A stretch of DNA of 64,000 nucleotides from Azolla caroliniana (GCA_043228905.1 JBHGNT010000005.1:4650001-4714000), one strand, 5' to 3'; positions 11,704-24,300 are shown, numbered from the stretch's first letter. A program made the numbers and translations. The notes: generated by a model from the sequence alone, not told the origin.

Positions 11704-13698
11704 ATGGCGACAGTGATGATGGGATGCCACCATCTTCATTTTCATGATAGAATTGCGCTTTTGGATTCCATAAAGTCCTGTGGGAAAGAGAAGAACTTCC
11801 GGATGGCGAGAAGAATACATTCTGATATCATCGAGAGGGATTTGATTGCCAAAGATGTGTATATTGCGACTGCCCTGATCACAATGTATGCAAGATGTGG
11901 TGTGATCGAGAAAGCTCGAGAAGTATTTGATCAGATTCCTGTGCGAAATGTTGTATCCTGGAATGCGATTATTTCGGCATATGCCCGAAATGGGTTTGGC
12001 CATGAAGCTTTGAACTGCTTTGTATCGATGCAAAATGTGGGAATATGTCCGAATCCAGTAAGTTATGCATGTGTTTTGAAAGCTTGTGGCATCCTTGGGT
12101 CTCTGAAGATTGGAGAAGATATCGATGCTGAGGTGAGAAAACAAGGTCTATTACAAAAAGATGTCGTGCTCAGCACTGCACTAATGGACATGTATGCCAA
12201 ATGTGGTGCTCTGGTGAAAGCACGAGATGTGTTTGAGCAACTGCCGGTGCAGAATGTTGTTTCTTGGAATGCCCTCATTACTGGATATGCCCATCATGGG
12301 CTTTGTAAGGAAGCATTGGAATGCTTCAAACAAATGAAAGATGCGGGAGTTTGTCCTGATGTGGTCACTTATGTGTGTGTTTTGAAAGCATCTGGCTTTG
12401 TTGGGTCTATAGAGTTTGGGGAAAATATATATGTTGAGGTTAGAAAGCAAGGATTATTGGAGAAAAGCGTAACTCTCTGCAATGCATTGATGGACATGTA
12501 TTTCAAGTGTGGGGTGTTAGAGAAAGCACGGGAAGTGTTTGAGCAATTTTCTGTTCCGGATGTTGTTTCTTGGAATATATTAATTGGTGGATATGCCCAA
12601 CATGGGCTCTCTGAAGAAGCAATAAACTGCTTTAGATGGATGCAACATGCAGGAGTCTGTCCAAATGTGGTAACATATGTAGGTGTCATAAAAGCTTGTG
12701 GCATTATTGGGTCTTTAGAGATTGGAGAAGATATACATGCTGAGGTTAGAAACAGAGGTTTATTGCACAAAGATGTCATACTTGATAATGCCCTGGTGGA
12801 CATGTATGCCAAATGTGGTGCACTGGAGAAAGCGCGACATGTGTTTGAACAACTTCCCATGAAGAATGTTGTGACTTGGAGTGCCCTTATTGGTGGATAT
12901 GCCCACCATGGGCATGGTGATGAGGCATTGAAATTATTCCGGCAAATGCAAGATGTGGGAGTTTGTCCAAACTCCATTACATATGTTAGTATTTTGAAAG
13001 CTTGTGGCATTGTGGGTTCGTTAGAGATAGGGGAAATTATAGAAGAAGAGGTTAGAAATCAAGGGTTGTTGGAGAAAGAGGTTGCGCTTGGGAATGCGTT
13101 GATGGACATGTATTCCAAATGTGGTGCATTAGAGAAAGCACGAAAAGTATTTGAACAACTTCCTGTGAAGAGTGTTGTCTCATGGAGTGCATTGATTGAG
13201 GGATATGCCCAATTAGGTGAGGCTAACGTGGCTTTGAACATGTATGAAAGAATGAAGGCTGAGAATTTTATGCCAAATTTGGTCACCTTCACTGTTTTGT
13301 TAACTGCATGTAGTCATGCGGGTTTAGTTGAGGAAGGACAAAAGTTGTTTGACGAGATGCGCATCGATTATCATCTCACACCAACATTGGAACACTATTC
13401 ATGTATGATTGATCTATTTGGCCGAGCTGGACACTTCGACAAGGCAAAATCCTTTCTTAACAAGGTGTCACATTTGGATGATGATCTTCCCTTACTATTG
13501 ACTCTAATGGGTGCTTGTAGGAAATGGAGGAATGTGAAGGTTGGGAAATGGGCATTTGAACATTTGGTGCGATTGGATGAAACTTGTTCTGCCGCATATG
13601 TGTGCATGGAAAATATATATGCATCAGCTGGAATGCAAGTGGAAGCATGTGAAATTGAGTTTTTGAGAGCAAAGAATAACGCATGGAACACAGAATGA
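11704..13698 (+). CDS. PLS-class PPR protein with E motifs, DYW absent
   Basis: Intronless 664-aa paralogue of the two minus-strand PPR genes, with the same ~101-residue triplets (MYARCG, VVSWNAII, VSYACVLKACG). The start at 11704 precedes the conserved N-terminal motif SIKSCGKEKN...ARRIHSDI, so little is missing. At least five P-L-S modules lead to CMIDLFGRAGHFD, GACRKWRN and the E2-like stretch EFLRAKNNAW. It then ends NTE-stop exactly where the DYW paralogue has its PG box. No DYW remnant is visible within 300 bp downstream. Family knowledge suggests an organelle RNA-binding factor that works with a separate DYW protein or in RNA stabilisation. The frame is intact, so I treat it as functional. 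Confidence 0.9.
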   Translation: MATVMMGCHHLHFHDRIALLDSIKSCGKEKNFRMARRIHSDIIERDLIAKDVYIATALITMYARCGVIEKAREVFDQIPVRNVVSWNAIISAYARNGFGHEALNCFVSMQNVGICPNPVSYACVLKACGILGSLKIGEDIDAEVRKQGLLQKDVVLSTALMDMYAKCGALVKARDVFEQLPVQNVVSWNALITGYAHHGLCKEALECFKQMKDAGVCPDVVTYVCVLKASGFVGSIEFGENIYVEVRKQGLLEKSVTLCNALMDMYFKCGVLEKAREVFEQFSVPDVVSWNILIGGYAQHGLSEEAINCFRWMQHAGVCPNVVTYVGVIKACGIIGSLEIGEDIHAEVRNRGLLHKDVILDNALVDMYAKCGALEKARHVFEQLPMKNVVTWSALIGGYAHHGHGDEALKLFRQMQDVGVCPNSITYVSILKACGIVGSLEIGEIIEEEVRNQGLLEKEVALGNALMDMYSKCGALEKARKVFEQLPVKSVVSWSALIEGYAQLGEANVALNMYERMKAENFMPNLVTFTVLLTACSHAGLVEEGQKLFDEMRIDYHLTPTLEHYSCMIDLFGRAGHFDKAKSFLNKVSHLDDDLPLLLTLMGACRKWRNVKVGKWAFEHLVRLDETCSAAYVCMENIYASAGMQVEACEIEFLRAKNNAWNTE

Positions 13699-13967
13699 GA
13701 AATATGTACATTCTTTAATGAGTTGTCTTATACAATGACAATATCTTCTACAGGTATTGCTGCATAATTCCTCAACTCCACATTGCCATGAATCAATGAC
13801 CTGAAAACCTTATATTATGGATAAGTACTAACTATGTTATGATGCACACATCATATATGGAATAATTTGTTTACTCATTACCCAAAAACCGAATCAACAT
13901 GTTATAAGTAAATATCAACTCAGTTATAGTCAGACATCGTATTATCAAAATAGGAAATTGAGGGCTG

Positions 13968-14470
13968 TATGATGTGGTTGTGAAGGCTTGTGGTTGGCAA
14001 TACGTTCGTCAACATGTTTTCCAAACATGCTGAACTGGAGAAAGAACAAGGAAATATTTTATTAGTTTCCGATGCAAAATTATGGTTTCTTCCAGGAGCA
14101 GTATGATTGTTAGATATGCCCGGTTGTGGTAGGTGAAAACAACATTTTGGAAGTTCCGATGCAAAATTATGGTTTCTTCCAGGAGCAGTATGATTGTTAG
14201 ATATGCCCGGTTGTGGTAACTGAAAACAACATTTTGGAAGTTCATGGAATGTGCCAATGCTAAGGTAAGAAAGAATCTTGATGAACATTACAATAGAGAT
14301 ACTAGGACAAACCCCACAAACAAGCTATGCGCAAATTGGGAGTTCAATTATTACCCTTGTCCTTGGTTTGCTACAAAATCCCTGATTATTAAGAGAAGAC
14401 AGCAGTTTGCTGTATATCCCTCGCGGCAAAAACTCATGATGTTGTGGTTGGCAATACATTGATGGAAGAT
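13968..14470 (+). pseudogene. PPR gene relic with 87-bp tandem duplication
   Basis: The frame around 13994-14070 reads VVGNTFVNMFSKHAELEKE, a clear decayed match to the PPR phrase LGNALVDMYSKCGALEKA of the neighbouring genes. It is followed by two nearly identical 87-bp units (14067-14153 and 14154-14240). Near 14440 a second fragment reads DVVVGNTLMEDV. No continuous frame links the pieces. This is the wreck of at least one further PPR copy in the cluster. Confidence 0.65.
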
Positions 14471-15382
14471 GTTTGGGATGATAGAAGAAGTAACCATTGA
14501 TAAGATGACCAAGTAGACGTCGTGAAATTTGCACAACTCTACAAATTTCAGGATATCTGCACTCCCAATATGGGATATATATAGAAAGTATGATATTCGT
14601 TGGACCATGAAAAAAACTGTACAATGTCTATACATGTATGAATATATTTGAAGAGTATTATTCGAGAAGACAAGTCTTTCTGTATTCACCTTGGTGCCTA
14701 TTTTTAACACATTTTCTCAACTATAAAATTCAAGGTTCATTTAGAAAGATAGTAACATTAACACTTACCTACCAAAACACATTGTTGATCAGACCACTTT
14801 CTATTTACAGCTCATTAGTCCTAAATCAAAGGTGTCTTACATCTGACATTGGTAATTTAATACATTTATGGCTGATCATCAAATGCCATGGATACTACTC
14901 AATCAAATTTGACATATTATTCATCATTTTCTTCTTTTTGATGATTTTAAGTGATGAGAAGAAACAATGAATGTAGCAAAAATATATTTTCTTATATATT
15001 GTTACTTGTAATACATGCACTAACACTACTTTTTGTTCACCAGAAGACTCAAATTTCACAAAAACTCTCCATTAATTTGACTTTTACATAGTTTATTTAA
15101 ATATTTATTTGACAAATGAATTGTAGATAAACAAAAACCACCATTAGGAGGCAATTGAAGTTCTTCCAACTCTTGATTACACTGTTTGTTACATGCAGAA
15201 ACAATCTGAGTAAAATTCTCACTAAGGCCGAGTGATGTTAGCAACACGAACTTGTATTGGTTTCTGTATGGACGGAAAACATTATCCATGCAGTACATTG
15301 AGCTAAATAATATTGATTTGAGTGACCATTTAAATGAATTGAAAAAACTTACCAGCTTTCATATTAGATTGAAATGTTTGTT
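14471..15382. other. Intergenic, no gene seen
   Basis: AT-rich sequence with overlapping short frames on both strands and no recognisable domain or repeat. The right end presumably holds the 3' UTR of the minus-strand gene. Confidence 0.45.
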
Positions 15383-16600
15383 TTAAGGGAACAACCTATA
15401 AAAATTAATAAAGAACGATCTTGTATATGGGATCTCGAATCCTGTTGTAGTCATATTTTTCTTTGAGTAGATGAAGCATAAGAGGAAGGTAAATGTGCAT
15501 AAGAATATGAGAATATCTATCCTCACATGGACCCGTCCAAACAGTGTCTGCCATTTCAATTTTTTTATCAAAACATTTGTCTCGCTATGGCGAGTTAATT
15601 TATCAGCTTTGACAACAGGGGAGCTTATAATCTCATCTAAAGAAACTTGAGCACAATCCTTGAAGGATGTGGAAGGTTCATCCAGATGCGTGATAAGCAT
15701 GGAGGGGCCAAGCATACACATGTTTCTTTCGACCAAGGGGGACGGAATTCGTGCCGAAGAAACTATGGAATGTTTCAAAGGTTGATCGATGATGTGCGAG
15801 GCTTGATGGAATGAGCTCATGGAGTCCTCGACTTGATCTCTAGCGAGGCAGGGTTCGGACAAAAAGAAGGAATGTTTAATGGTGTCTGGGAGACGGGGGT
15901 GCATAAGGCTCGAGAAGAGCGGGAGAGGAGCCAATCGGTCGATCGATTCCATCTGTTCAAGTATCGAGAAGTAGTGCGAAGAACCATTTTGGACATCAAA
16001 ACACTCCACTGAGTGTCGGGTGGGATGGTCATTATGATGATACCCTGCATGGTCATCCAAAACATGTGTGGTACTATCCTGGAATCTGTTGGGTCCTTCG
16101 GGCAGTTCATGGAGGGGAAGAGGGGTCTTGGCTCTAGGGGTAGAACTTACGAAGTCGGTCGATTTGTCAGTGTCGGTAGATTTAGTGTAATTCTGGAGGG
16201 TTGTAACAGCACTAGGATTGCTATCACTGGCAGTAGTATTCCTCGAGGGTCTCTTAGATTTAGAGGATGATGATAAAGAGGAGAACATGAAGAAGCCAGA
16301 GATGGCTAAGATTGTAGCAACCCCAATTGGGACAGCATATTTCTTCACTAAACCTTCAATTAAGGCACAATTAATCCCTTCTTTCATGATGGATTCATCA
16401 ATTCTACTACTAGTATCTGATGATGGTGGTGCCTGTGACGATGACGATGACAATGATGGTGATTGTGATGATCCTTCAATCAATGAGTGGTTAGCATTAC
16501 TAGTATAATGATTATGATCAGAGGTTCTTGTTAATATGGGGTCCATTATCTTATTCAGATTGTTGGGTGCTCTCGACATTCCATCCATGGATGGCCACAC
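15383..16600 (-). CDS. Uncharacterised protein with two predicted membrane segments
   Basis: A 405-aa open frame with no family I recognise. Residues 1-70 are polar and Ser-rich. A hydrophobic helix at ~89-108 (PIGVATILAISGFFMF) is preceded by KK and followed by a Ser/Lys run. A long hydrophilic, Ser/His/Asp-rich middle follows. A second hydrophobic helix sits at ~361-378, followed by SKKN. The higher GC of the central part and the length of the frame support real coding. Start choice is uncertain: Met1, Met5 and Met8 are all possible. Two antisense-overlapping frames on the same strand upstream (16551-16881) probably belong to the 5' leader. It might be an organelle or ER membrane protein. 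Intron structure near the 3' end cannot be excluded. Confidence 0.6.
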   Translation of the reverse strand: MWPSMDGMSRAPNNLNKIMDPILTRTSDHNHYTSNANHSLIEGSSQSPSLSSSSSQAPPSSDTSSRIDESIMKEGINCALIEGLVKKYAVPIGVATILAISGFFMFSSLSSSSKSKRPSRNTTASDSNPSAVTTLQNYTKSTDTDKSTDFVSSTPRAKTPLPLHELPEGPNRFQDSTTHVLDDHAGYHHNDHPTRHSVECFDVQNGSSHYFSILEQMESIDRLAPLPLFSSLMHPRLPDTIKHSFFLSEPCLARDQVEDSMSSFHQASHIIDQPLKHSIVSSARIPSPLVERNMCMLGPSMLITHLDEPSTSFKDCAQVSLDEIISSPVVKADKLTRHSETNVLIKKLKWQTLFGRVHVRIDILIFLCTFTFLLCFIYSKKNMTTTGFEIPYTRSFFINFYRLFP

Positions 16601-16931
16601 GGAGGGCCAATTCTGGGCTCTTTTGGCTTTTCTTTTCGATCGTTCTTTCTGTGAAAGTCTCTGGAGATGAGTTTTTGATTGTAGAATCTGTGGGTTTTGG
16701 CAAGTGGGTCGCTTGCCACCATCCGCAAAACAGAGAAATAAGAAGAAAGAAAAAGCTCAAATACCCTGCTGCTGCTTGTGCTTTTTCTCTTGGCGTTTCT
16801 GTTTTGCTTTTCTGGCCTCTTTTGCTTTTTTGAGAGAGAGAAGATTTGGTGAGACGCACAAGACCTTTTTCCAACCGTCAACCGTCATATGATTAAAAAG
16901 TAAAGGTCATAAATTACGCAAATTTGGCCAC

Positions 16932-17095
16932 TAATTATAGTGTGAATCTAATATTAATAGCATTAAGGCTAAGGCAGGGTGAAAGCAATTATAATGTGAA
17001 TCTAATGAATAGCATTAAGGCCAAGGCAGGGAAAAAGCAATTATAATGTGAATCTAATTACTAGCATTAAGGCTAAGGCAGGGGAAAGCAAATGC
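16932..17095. repeat. Three tandem copies of a ~53-bp unit
   Basis: The unit runs from AATTATAGTGTGAATCTAAT through AGCATTAAGGCTAAGGCAGG. Its TGTGAATC anchor recurs at 16941, 16995 and 17047 (periods 54 and 52). It lies ~330 bp upstream of the minus-strand membrane-protein gene. Confidence 0.85.
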
Positions 17096-18308
17096 AGCCC
17101 GCGAACTCCCGAGTGCAACCCGAGTTTCGTTTATTCTTCAGGAACTTCATTGGCCAAAACACACCAAAACTATTGCTTGCTTAATCATGCATTTCATGTG
17201 TTCTAACTTGCACCCATCTTGCAAGTAATGGTACATGTGAAAAGCAATAATGATTATCTAAATCACTGTTTTAACTGAGATGATAGTTTCCACATTTCAA
17301 AGGTCAGCAAATGATTTATTGAACTTGGGAACTTGTTGAAAGTACTTGCTGAACTTTAAACACCTCACCATTCAAAGCTATTTGCATGTAACATTTGCAA
17401 GACAGATTCAACAAGCAACATAGATTCAAAGGAAATATTTGTAATTTACTCACTGAAAACCAAATGCATTTTACTTGTGCTAATAGGCAAGCTTTGACGT
17501 CACCAAAAACTTTGGCTAAATATTGACGCGACATAATTCATAAGCCTGCTTAAAGGTTGGTCTCTATCCACGAGCATGTTAATGATTGGTTTGTAGAAGG
17601 TAAGGGGCAAGAAGGCAAAAGACTAAAGAGTCAACACAATATTAGGTAAATTTACATTGCATTGGATACGTTAATATGAAACCAAATAATGTGACCAAGT
17701 TATCTCGTCAGGAGATCATGTGGATGGATCCTCTATGAGTGATGCATCTTTCAAGAAACACAATGTTAGAAAAGAATTCAATACAGTTTCAAGACAGCCA
17801 TAAATGTCCGACCACATTTGATGCTTCTATTTACACGAGGACTAAGCTTAATCATCAACTTTTCCTAAATTACAATATCTGGCCGTTGTTCCTACATAAC
17901 AGTCAAGTCATCCGTTCATAATGTGCATACTATGAATTGCATCAAAGAACACTTCATGCACATCATCAATTACGCACAAAAAAAGCAAAATAGAACTTTG
18001 CCATACACACAAATTTGATGAGGAAATATACTCTATAGCAATGGGTAATGATACAGCTTTATATCTTTTTGGATGGTGAAGATTTCATGGAAATTTTGAA
18101 AACAAGGAAAAATATCTATACAAATTTTGACATGACTCAACTGAGGACATTTATAGCTTTCTGTGCTGGATGAGTGAGAGACTAGGTAAGTAACTAAAAC
18201 ATCATCCCCCATTGGATCAATTAGAGAGATAATGTTAGAACAACTACAGGCATCTCTTCCAAAAACAAAAATAAAAACAAATGAGCAAAAAACATGATGG
18301 ATTCTCTT
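17096..18308. other. Intergenic upstream/downstream spacer, no gene seen
   Basis: Only short frames (17316-17534, 17739-17921) with no recognisable product. The right end should contain the 3' UTR of the hydrolase gene. Confidence 0.45.
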
Positions 18309-21300
18309 TTAAGATTTTTCATTGTTAACATCCTTGCTAGTAGCACGAAAAAGACCCAATCCCCATCGTTGACCAAATGCTTCTAAGGTTCCAATGTTTT
18401 GTGTTTCAGCTTTTGTTGTCGCTACTGTTGATGACGATTGTGGTACAGAACTTTGAGGGATATTGGCATCCTTATTTTGAGTTGAATGAAAAGCTTCTTT
18501 TGGTAAATGAGACACTGGTAGAGGCACCTTATCATTTTCTACATTCTCATGTTCTCCACTAGCTTGAGGATCACTGATTTGAAGTGACATAGCTATTGCT
18601 TCCATGAGCATCTACACACACATTTGTTACAATATCAAATGATAACTCTAAAAGAAGTGTGAAAGTGTGTCGAAACAACACATTAGTTCCTAGAGGCCAT
18701 AATGGGTCATCATTAGTCCAGATTGACACAAAAACAAGCCAAAGAATATTTCCCATTTAACAAGATTCCAGTATAAATTTTAAAATATGATTTTTATCAC
18801 TTCTTCCCATATGATCTGTTTGAATTCCTTCAATACCTTATTATAGAAATACTCACAATAAAAAGAAGAAACAAGAACAGCACACTATTTACCCTTTCTT
18901 CATCTTCAGCTGTTGATGGGATGTTGGCAAAATTATATTCTAAAGATGCAGATGATGAAGTCTGATGATCTACATCACCATTGAATTGACTGGATGATGT
19001 CATTGTCGAGCGTTCCTCATTGTTTCCACGAATCTGAAGAATTTACATATTTGCACTTAATTAACATAAACACAGAATTCAATCTATAAAATCGAAATGG
19101 ATTTATCACGAGTGAAACTTTCTCCTTGATAACTAAGTAAATAAATATTATATATATCAAGGAAATCCTGTAGTGATGCATTCAACTGTTTGACCTGGAG
19201 ATTCGATGACCCAGAAGGTTTGTCGTCAATGTTCTCTTTGCTTAGAAGCTTTGACATATCTCCTTGCAAGTCTCCAAGATCTGAAGGAACCTACATAATG
19301 CAAAATATATATTTATTAAACAACACGAAACTTAAAAGAAACGCATAATAAACACATTGCGGACATGAATAAAATAAGCATGTGTTTACCTCAGTACGGC
19401 TCATGTGCCATCCTAAAGCATCCTCCATTAGATCTGGTTCAAGTCCTATTTATATTGAATTTTTTGAAGTACATCAATAATTAGAATTCAGTAAATACCC
19501 CACGTGCACAATCAAATTCATTAATACAATGTGGCCTAGTTGGAAATCCAAAGTGATCACATCTACATGTTTGCAAATTCTCCTTAATATCCATTATAAA
19601 CCTAGTCTCCAATCCATGCCTATAAAATGCAGTCACATGTATTCACACTCTACAACTTACTATTTTCAAAATAAACATGTTAAAAAGTAACACACTAATA
19701 AATTAGCCATCTTTTCTCATAAAAAGAAATATGCCCACTTGGTCTTGGTGAGTAAACGATACAGAAATATATAAATGACATAGAGACTTGCCTGCAATAT
19801 GTGGAGAAAATGAAGGTTGCATTGCCCTCATGACATCAAACCATATGTTCTGTACAAAAATATAAAATTCAGGAATGCAAACAAAATGTAAAAAGTATTA
19901 AAGTAACTAGCTTCCAAACTCCATGAAAAACTGACGACAATCATTATACATATTGACAGGGTGCCAGTAGCACAAATTTCCCACATATAAGTAGCTGCTG
20001 TTATGAAGAAAAAACACATCCATTGCCAATTGTGGGACTTTCTACAGAGTCCTTCAGCAAGTTTTGGATTCAACAGTTGGAATAATCCAAAATTCACTCT
20101 AATCAGTACGAAAGAGGCTTCCATTGGGGAGGTTTTGGAGTTTCTTGGTTTTTGGGAAAAAGGTTATAACTTTCACAGCACATAAATGCTGGTGTTCTAA
20201 CATCCTCTCACTAAGATCTTTCCAGTGATATCATATGGTAGGGTTTTGGTAACATCTACTTAACCTTTAAGAGGCATGGATAAAGAAGTGCAAAACATTG
20301 TTTCCTAAGTTAAAAGGAATGCTGCCTGGAAGTAGGTTAACTCTTGTACTTTGAGACGTTTCATGGGTAGGCTTCACATTCATGATCTGCCAAGTTTCTG
20401 CCCCACATTAGTTTTGTCCCTTTATGTAAGCTAAAAAGTTTAAAATTGGCCTCCCCAAACCATAACTACACAAATGACACGGCATTTCTTAGATGGCCCA
20501 TTCTTTAATCAAAAAGTTTTATAATGATTACATAACATTTTATGTTGTACTTAATCCTTTAAAGAGCATTTGGGTTTCAAAGACAGTATTTTGCTTGCCA
20601 CAAATATTGACCATAGAAAATTAGGTTATTATTCATACTGTAACATGCACTTGGTCAATGTATAGTGTTTTCAGGCACATTAGACACATTACCAAAATCA
20701 CTAACAGAACCTTTTCAGGCTCAATTTGATGTTAGAATTCACATTATTAGCACATCCCATAGATGATAAAGCATATAAATGACCTCCTCCACATCATCAA
20801 CACCATAATACGCCCCTGGTGCAACGTCGGCAACCATCCCCTCAGGTGGCTGAAGGATATTGTGGAAGAAAATATTAATGGAATCATAGTAGAATCTAGG
20901 CCTTGGAGAATTGTGGTCACCCTCAAATTTGATAATGTTCTTGTCACCCTGTTAGCATAGAAAACATATGACTACATATATTACAAAATCACCACATTGA
21001 AATAGTCTAGCTTGTCCATTTGCCTATTTCTGATGACATATGTATACACATACATACAATTTGCCTAATGGAGAAAGATAACATACCATATAAGCTTCAT
21101 AGATAAGATCAGAGTGGTGTGGCTGAATAAAGGAATCCTCTGTTGCATGTCCAAACAGTGCTGGAATGAATGATCGTTTTGCCACCTGTAGTGAGCACAA
21201 AACCTTCAGGAACAATTGTATACTTATCCCTCAGCATCAGCATCAGAATGAGTATATTTTCTGTTATAAGTCTCATAAAATGTGACAGTGGAATCACCCA

Positions 21301-24300
21301 TGGAGAGAGATTCACCTTGACCATTGGGTTAAACATTTGAATATGCTTATTACAACTTTTCTGACCATCACTCTCATTCACAGTATATACTTAAGAAAAC
21401 ATTCTTGAAAACAATGATTATTATCATCATCGATTAGGGCTTGTAGAAAAGAACTGCACAGAAGAACAAGTGCTACAAAAGTCTTACAAATGAAAGTGCA
21501 CCTAAAGATTAGACCTAGCTCCTTGTTTCTTTAAAATTATGTCCATGTTGTTATCACATCCCATTCACATAATATAACTCTTGTTCGTTGATCAATGTCC
21601 CTTAACATTCTCCAATGCATAAGAAAAAACCTAGCACACATCGTCTCAATATTAAAAGACTGATATAATGAGGTATCCGGAATAAAATTATCCTTTCTAG
21701 ATCTTCAATCTGATCACATCGTCATATATGTTGTTTCATACCCTAGGTTTCATCTGGTCATGTTACTTCACGTCTATCTTATGGTTGGTTGTCTTATTAA
21801 TATCTTAGAAAGATCCAATGTCTTTCAGTATTATCAACATTGTTTTTCGGCAGCAACATTCACCATAATGGTTCTCCTGTTATCTTGGGAAATTACCAAA
21901 TCTAGGAGGCAATGATTAAGATATAAGCATGCCAACAAATAAAACTATAGATTGAACTACAACGGTGTTAGTGACAAGTAGCCCCAACATATTGGATTAT
22001 GTTTGAGAAGTGTTGAAAAGATTGTAATGAAGTGATTATTTGCTTAAACTAACCTGGACAGCATCAAGATCCATGATGTCGAACCGAGCTTTCTTTTGGA
22101 TGACTTTGCGCATGTATTGTATAGCAACTTTCAACTGAAATAGCAAGCAAATATAATGATATAAATAGCAAAGTTGAAGCTACAACAGCCAATTGAAACT
22201 GCCGATATAGAATTATGAAAACTGATAGTCATAACTCAGCTGTAAAAAAAGGTTGTCTTTAATGTCACATATTCTAATCAGAAGGTGCATTATACCGTGA
22301 ACTTTGGAAGCCGAACCTTGTACACATCAACCAGTTCCATCATCAAATCAACCAAGTTGGAAAAGGGACTATCTAGAACCATGCCTGCAATAGAAGGATC
22401 CTCTGCACCATAGAGGAGGCTGAAAGCACAATCCATACGTTCTCAGAGAAATCATAGCAAATGTCCATCTTAGCTAACAATGTGCGTAAAAATAAAAAAC
22501 TCTAGTACCCTTGTACCATGTCACAGCACCCATTGAGCGACCCCAAAGTCCGATGCAAGAGATTCTTTTGTCAGTACGTAAATGCTCCACAACAGCATTC
22601 AAGTCAGCCTTCTGTAAAATAAAAAGATACTTAAAACCTAAGGAATGCGAACATGAATACGTAGAGATATTCGACAGTATATGTGTATACTAAAGTTAGT
22701 TAAAACTCCATAAAGATGAAGTCAATAAAATAAATGCATCTATAACCTCATTCCACCCAAGAGTTACATACTCTCCTTCTGAAAGACCCGATCCAGAAAA
22801 ATCAAGACTGAAAACAGTTATATTGGACGGAAGGAGGATAACTGCAGCTTCACTAGCATCACCACGGCATCCACTGTGCAGAGAGAAAATTTGGTAACTC
22901 ATTTTAGAATCTACAATTTGAGTTCATCAGATATTCTTAGAGAGTCAATCGAAAAATTAACTCCATGCAACCTGGTTTGCATTTAAAAATAACTGAAATA
23001 CTCTAAAAGTACAATGCTGAAATGACTTTGATTTCATTTCATTTAAATAACCTTAACATTCTGATTATATAAGCACACTGCAGGCGGAGAGTTGGAGATA
23101 TACCGAGGATGAAATAGGTGCACAGTGCACAATGAAACATATGCACTACAATGGATTTGGCTAAGAATATTGTGGTAAACATACAAACGAGAAGCCTAAG
23201 TAAAATAGACAAAATTGAACGTTTTGTATATTATTTAGATTCATAAAAGTTTCAATCTTAACTTAAACCCTTGACTAATAGTCTCCTTTATTGGACTCCT
23301 TTTGCAGCCAGTAAGGATGTTTGATTAGAGGTGGTTCTCACTATACGCCATAGGCAACGTGATAACAGGGTGAAGGGGGGGCAGCATGACCCATGGGGTC
23401 ACCAACTGTTACATTTTTTTCTCATTCGCCTTAAAGGTGCAGGATTTTAAAACGGTAGAACAAAAATTAAATTTAAAACATGAAATGAAAAACTAAGCTA
23501 GAAATTTCAATGTTTCAACCTTCCATGAATTTAGTTACCTGGAGTAGAGAGGAAAGAGCATGCATAATGTTGTTGGTGATATTTCTGTCTTCATTATGAG
23601 TTCATGAAAGATAGTACAATATTGTAGGAAATCCTAAAAATCATGCCTATATATCCTCCTATACGAGCCATTCCAAAGTGATATGGTTTTCTGTTTCTCG
23701 CACATTGACGCAACAAGGTCACATACTCTCTTTCTGCTCAATATCCAGCCGAAGGGTGGATTTCACCATCTTGGGCATGAGTGGGTAGATGTGAGCTTCA
23801 GCATCAGCAAACCACTCTCAATAAATTTCGCATTATTAGTAGTAATGTAGCTGCAATTCCATTCAAACTTAGACCTATGTTGGGTTTTTCTAAATTTCGT
23901 ATGGAAAGTTTACAATGTGGTTGAGTAATGCATTGACTCATATTCATTTGTCCATTTCTTTCCTTTAAATGCACATCCAAAAATTCAACATGCCATCTTT
24001 CAATATTCTAGGATGTCTTACACCCAATTGAATAAAAGAAAATTGCTTTCGCTGTTTTTCTGTGGTAAGAAACCAAGAACGATATATTAAATTTTCGAAA
24101 AGACCATAATGACTTGTGAAGTCATTATGGTTTGTTGTGGATCCTGTTGGCATCAGCAAGTCCAGGACAGAGAAAATAGCCCTACCTGACAGGTGTACCG
24201 CTACCTGTCTCTATTCATGTGTTATCAGTGTGTTGCCTAATGTATTTTTATCTCCCTCATTCAGTTTGATGCAGCAGATATATTCTACCTACTATTCAAA

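Noticed and set aside
11647-13711. Minus-strand frames up to 213 aa opposite the plus-strand PPR gene
   Set aside because: Antisense shadows repeating with the ~303-bp module period. No independent domain.
16551-16881. Two ~107-aa minus-strand frames upstream of the two-TM gene
   Set aside because: They overlap each other in different frames, have no recognisable domain, and fit the 5' leader of the downstream gene better.
16925-17100. CRISPR-like array
   Set aside because: Copies are contiguous tandem repeats without unique spacers, in a plant nuclear context. The 59-kb array is the same.
19084-19194. Read-through of hydrolase exon 12 to a stop
   Set aside because: The frame stays open past the CAG|GTCAAA donor, but splicing at 19195 joins the next exon in frame and leads to the UIM. 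The read-through could at most be an intron-retention isoform.
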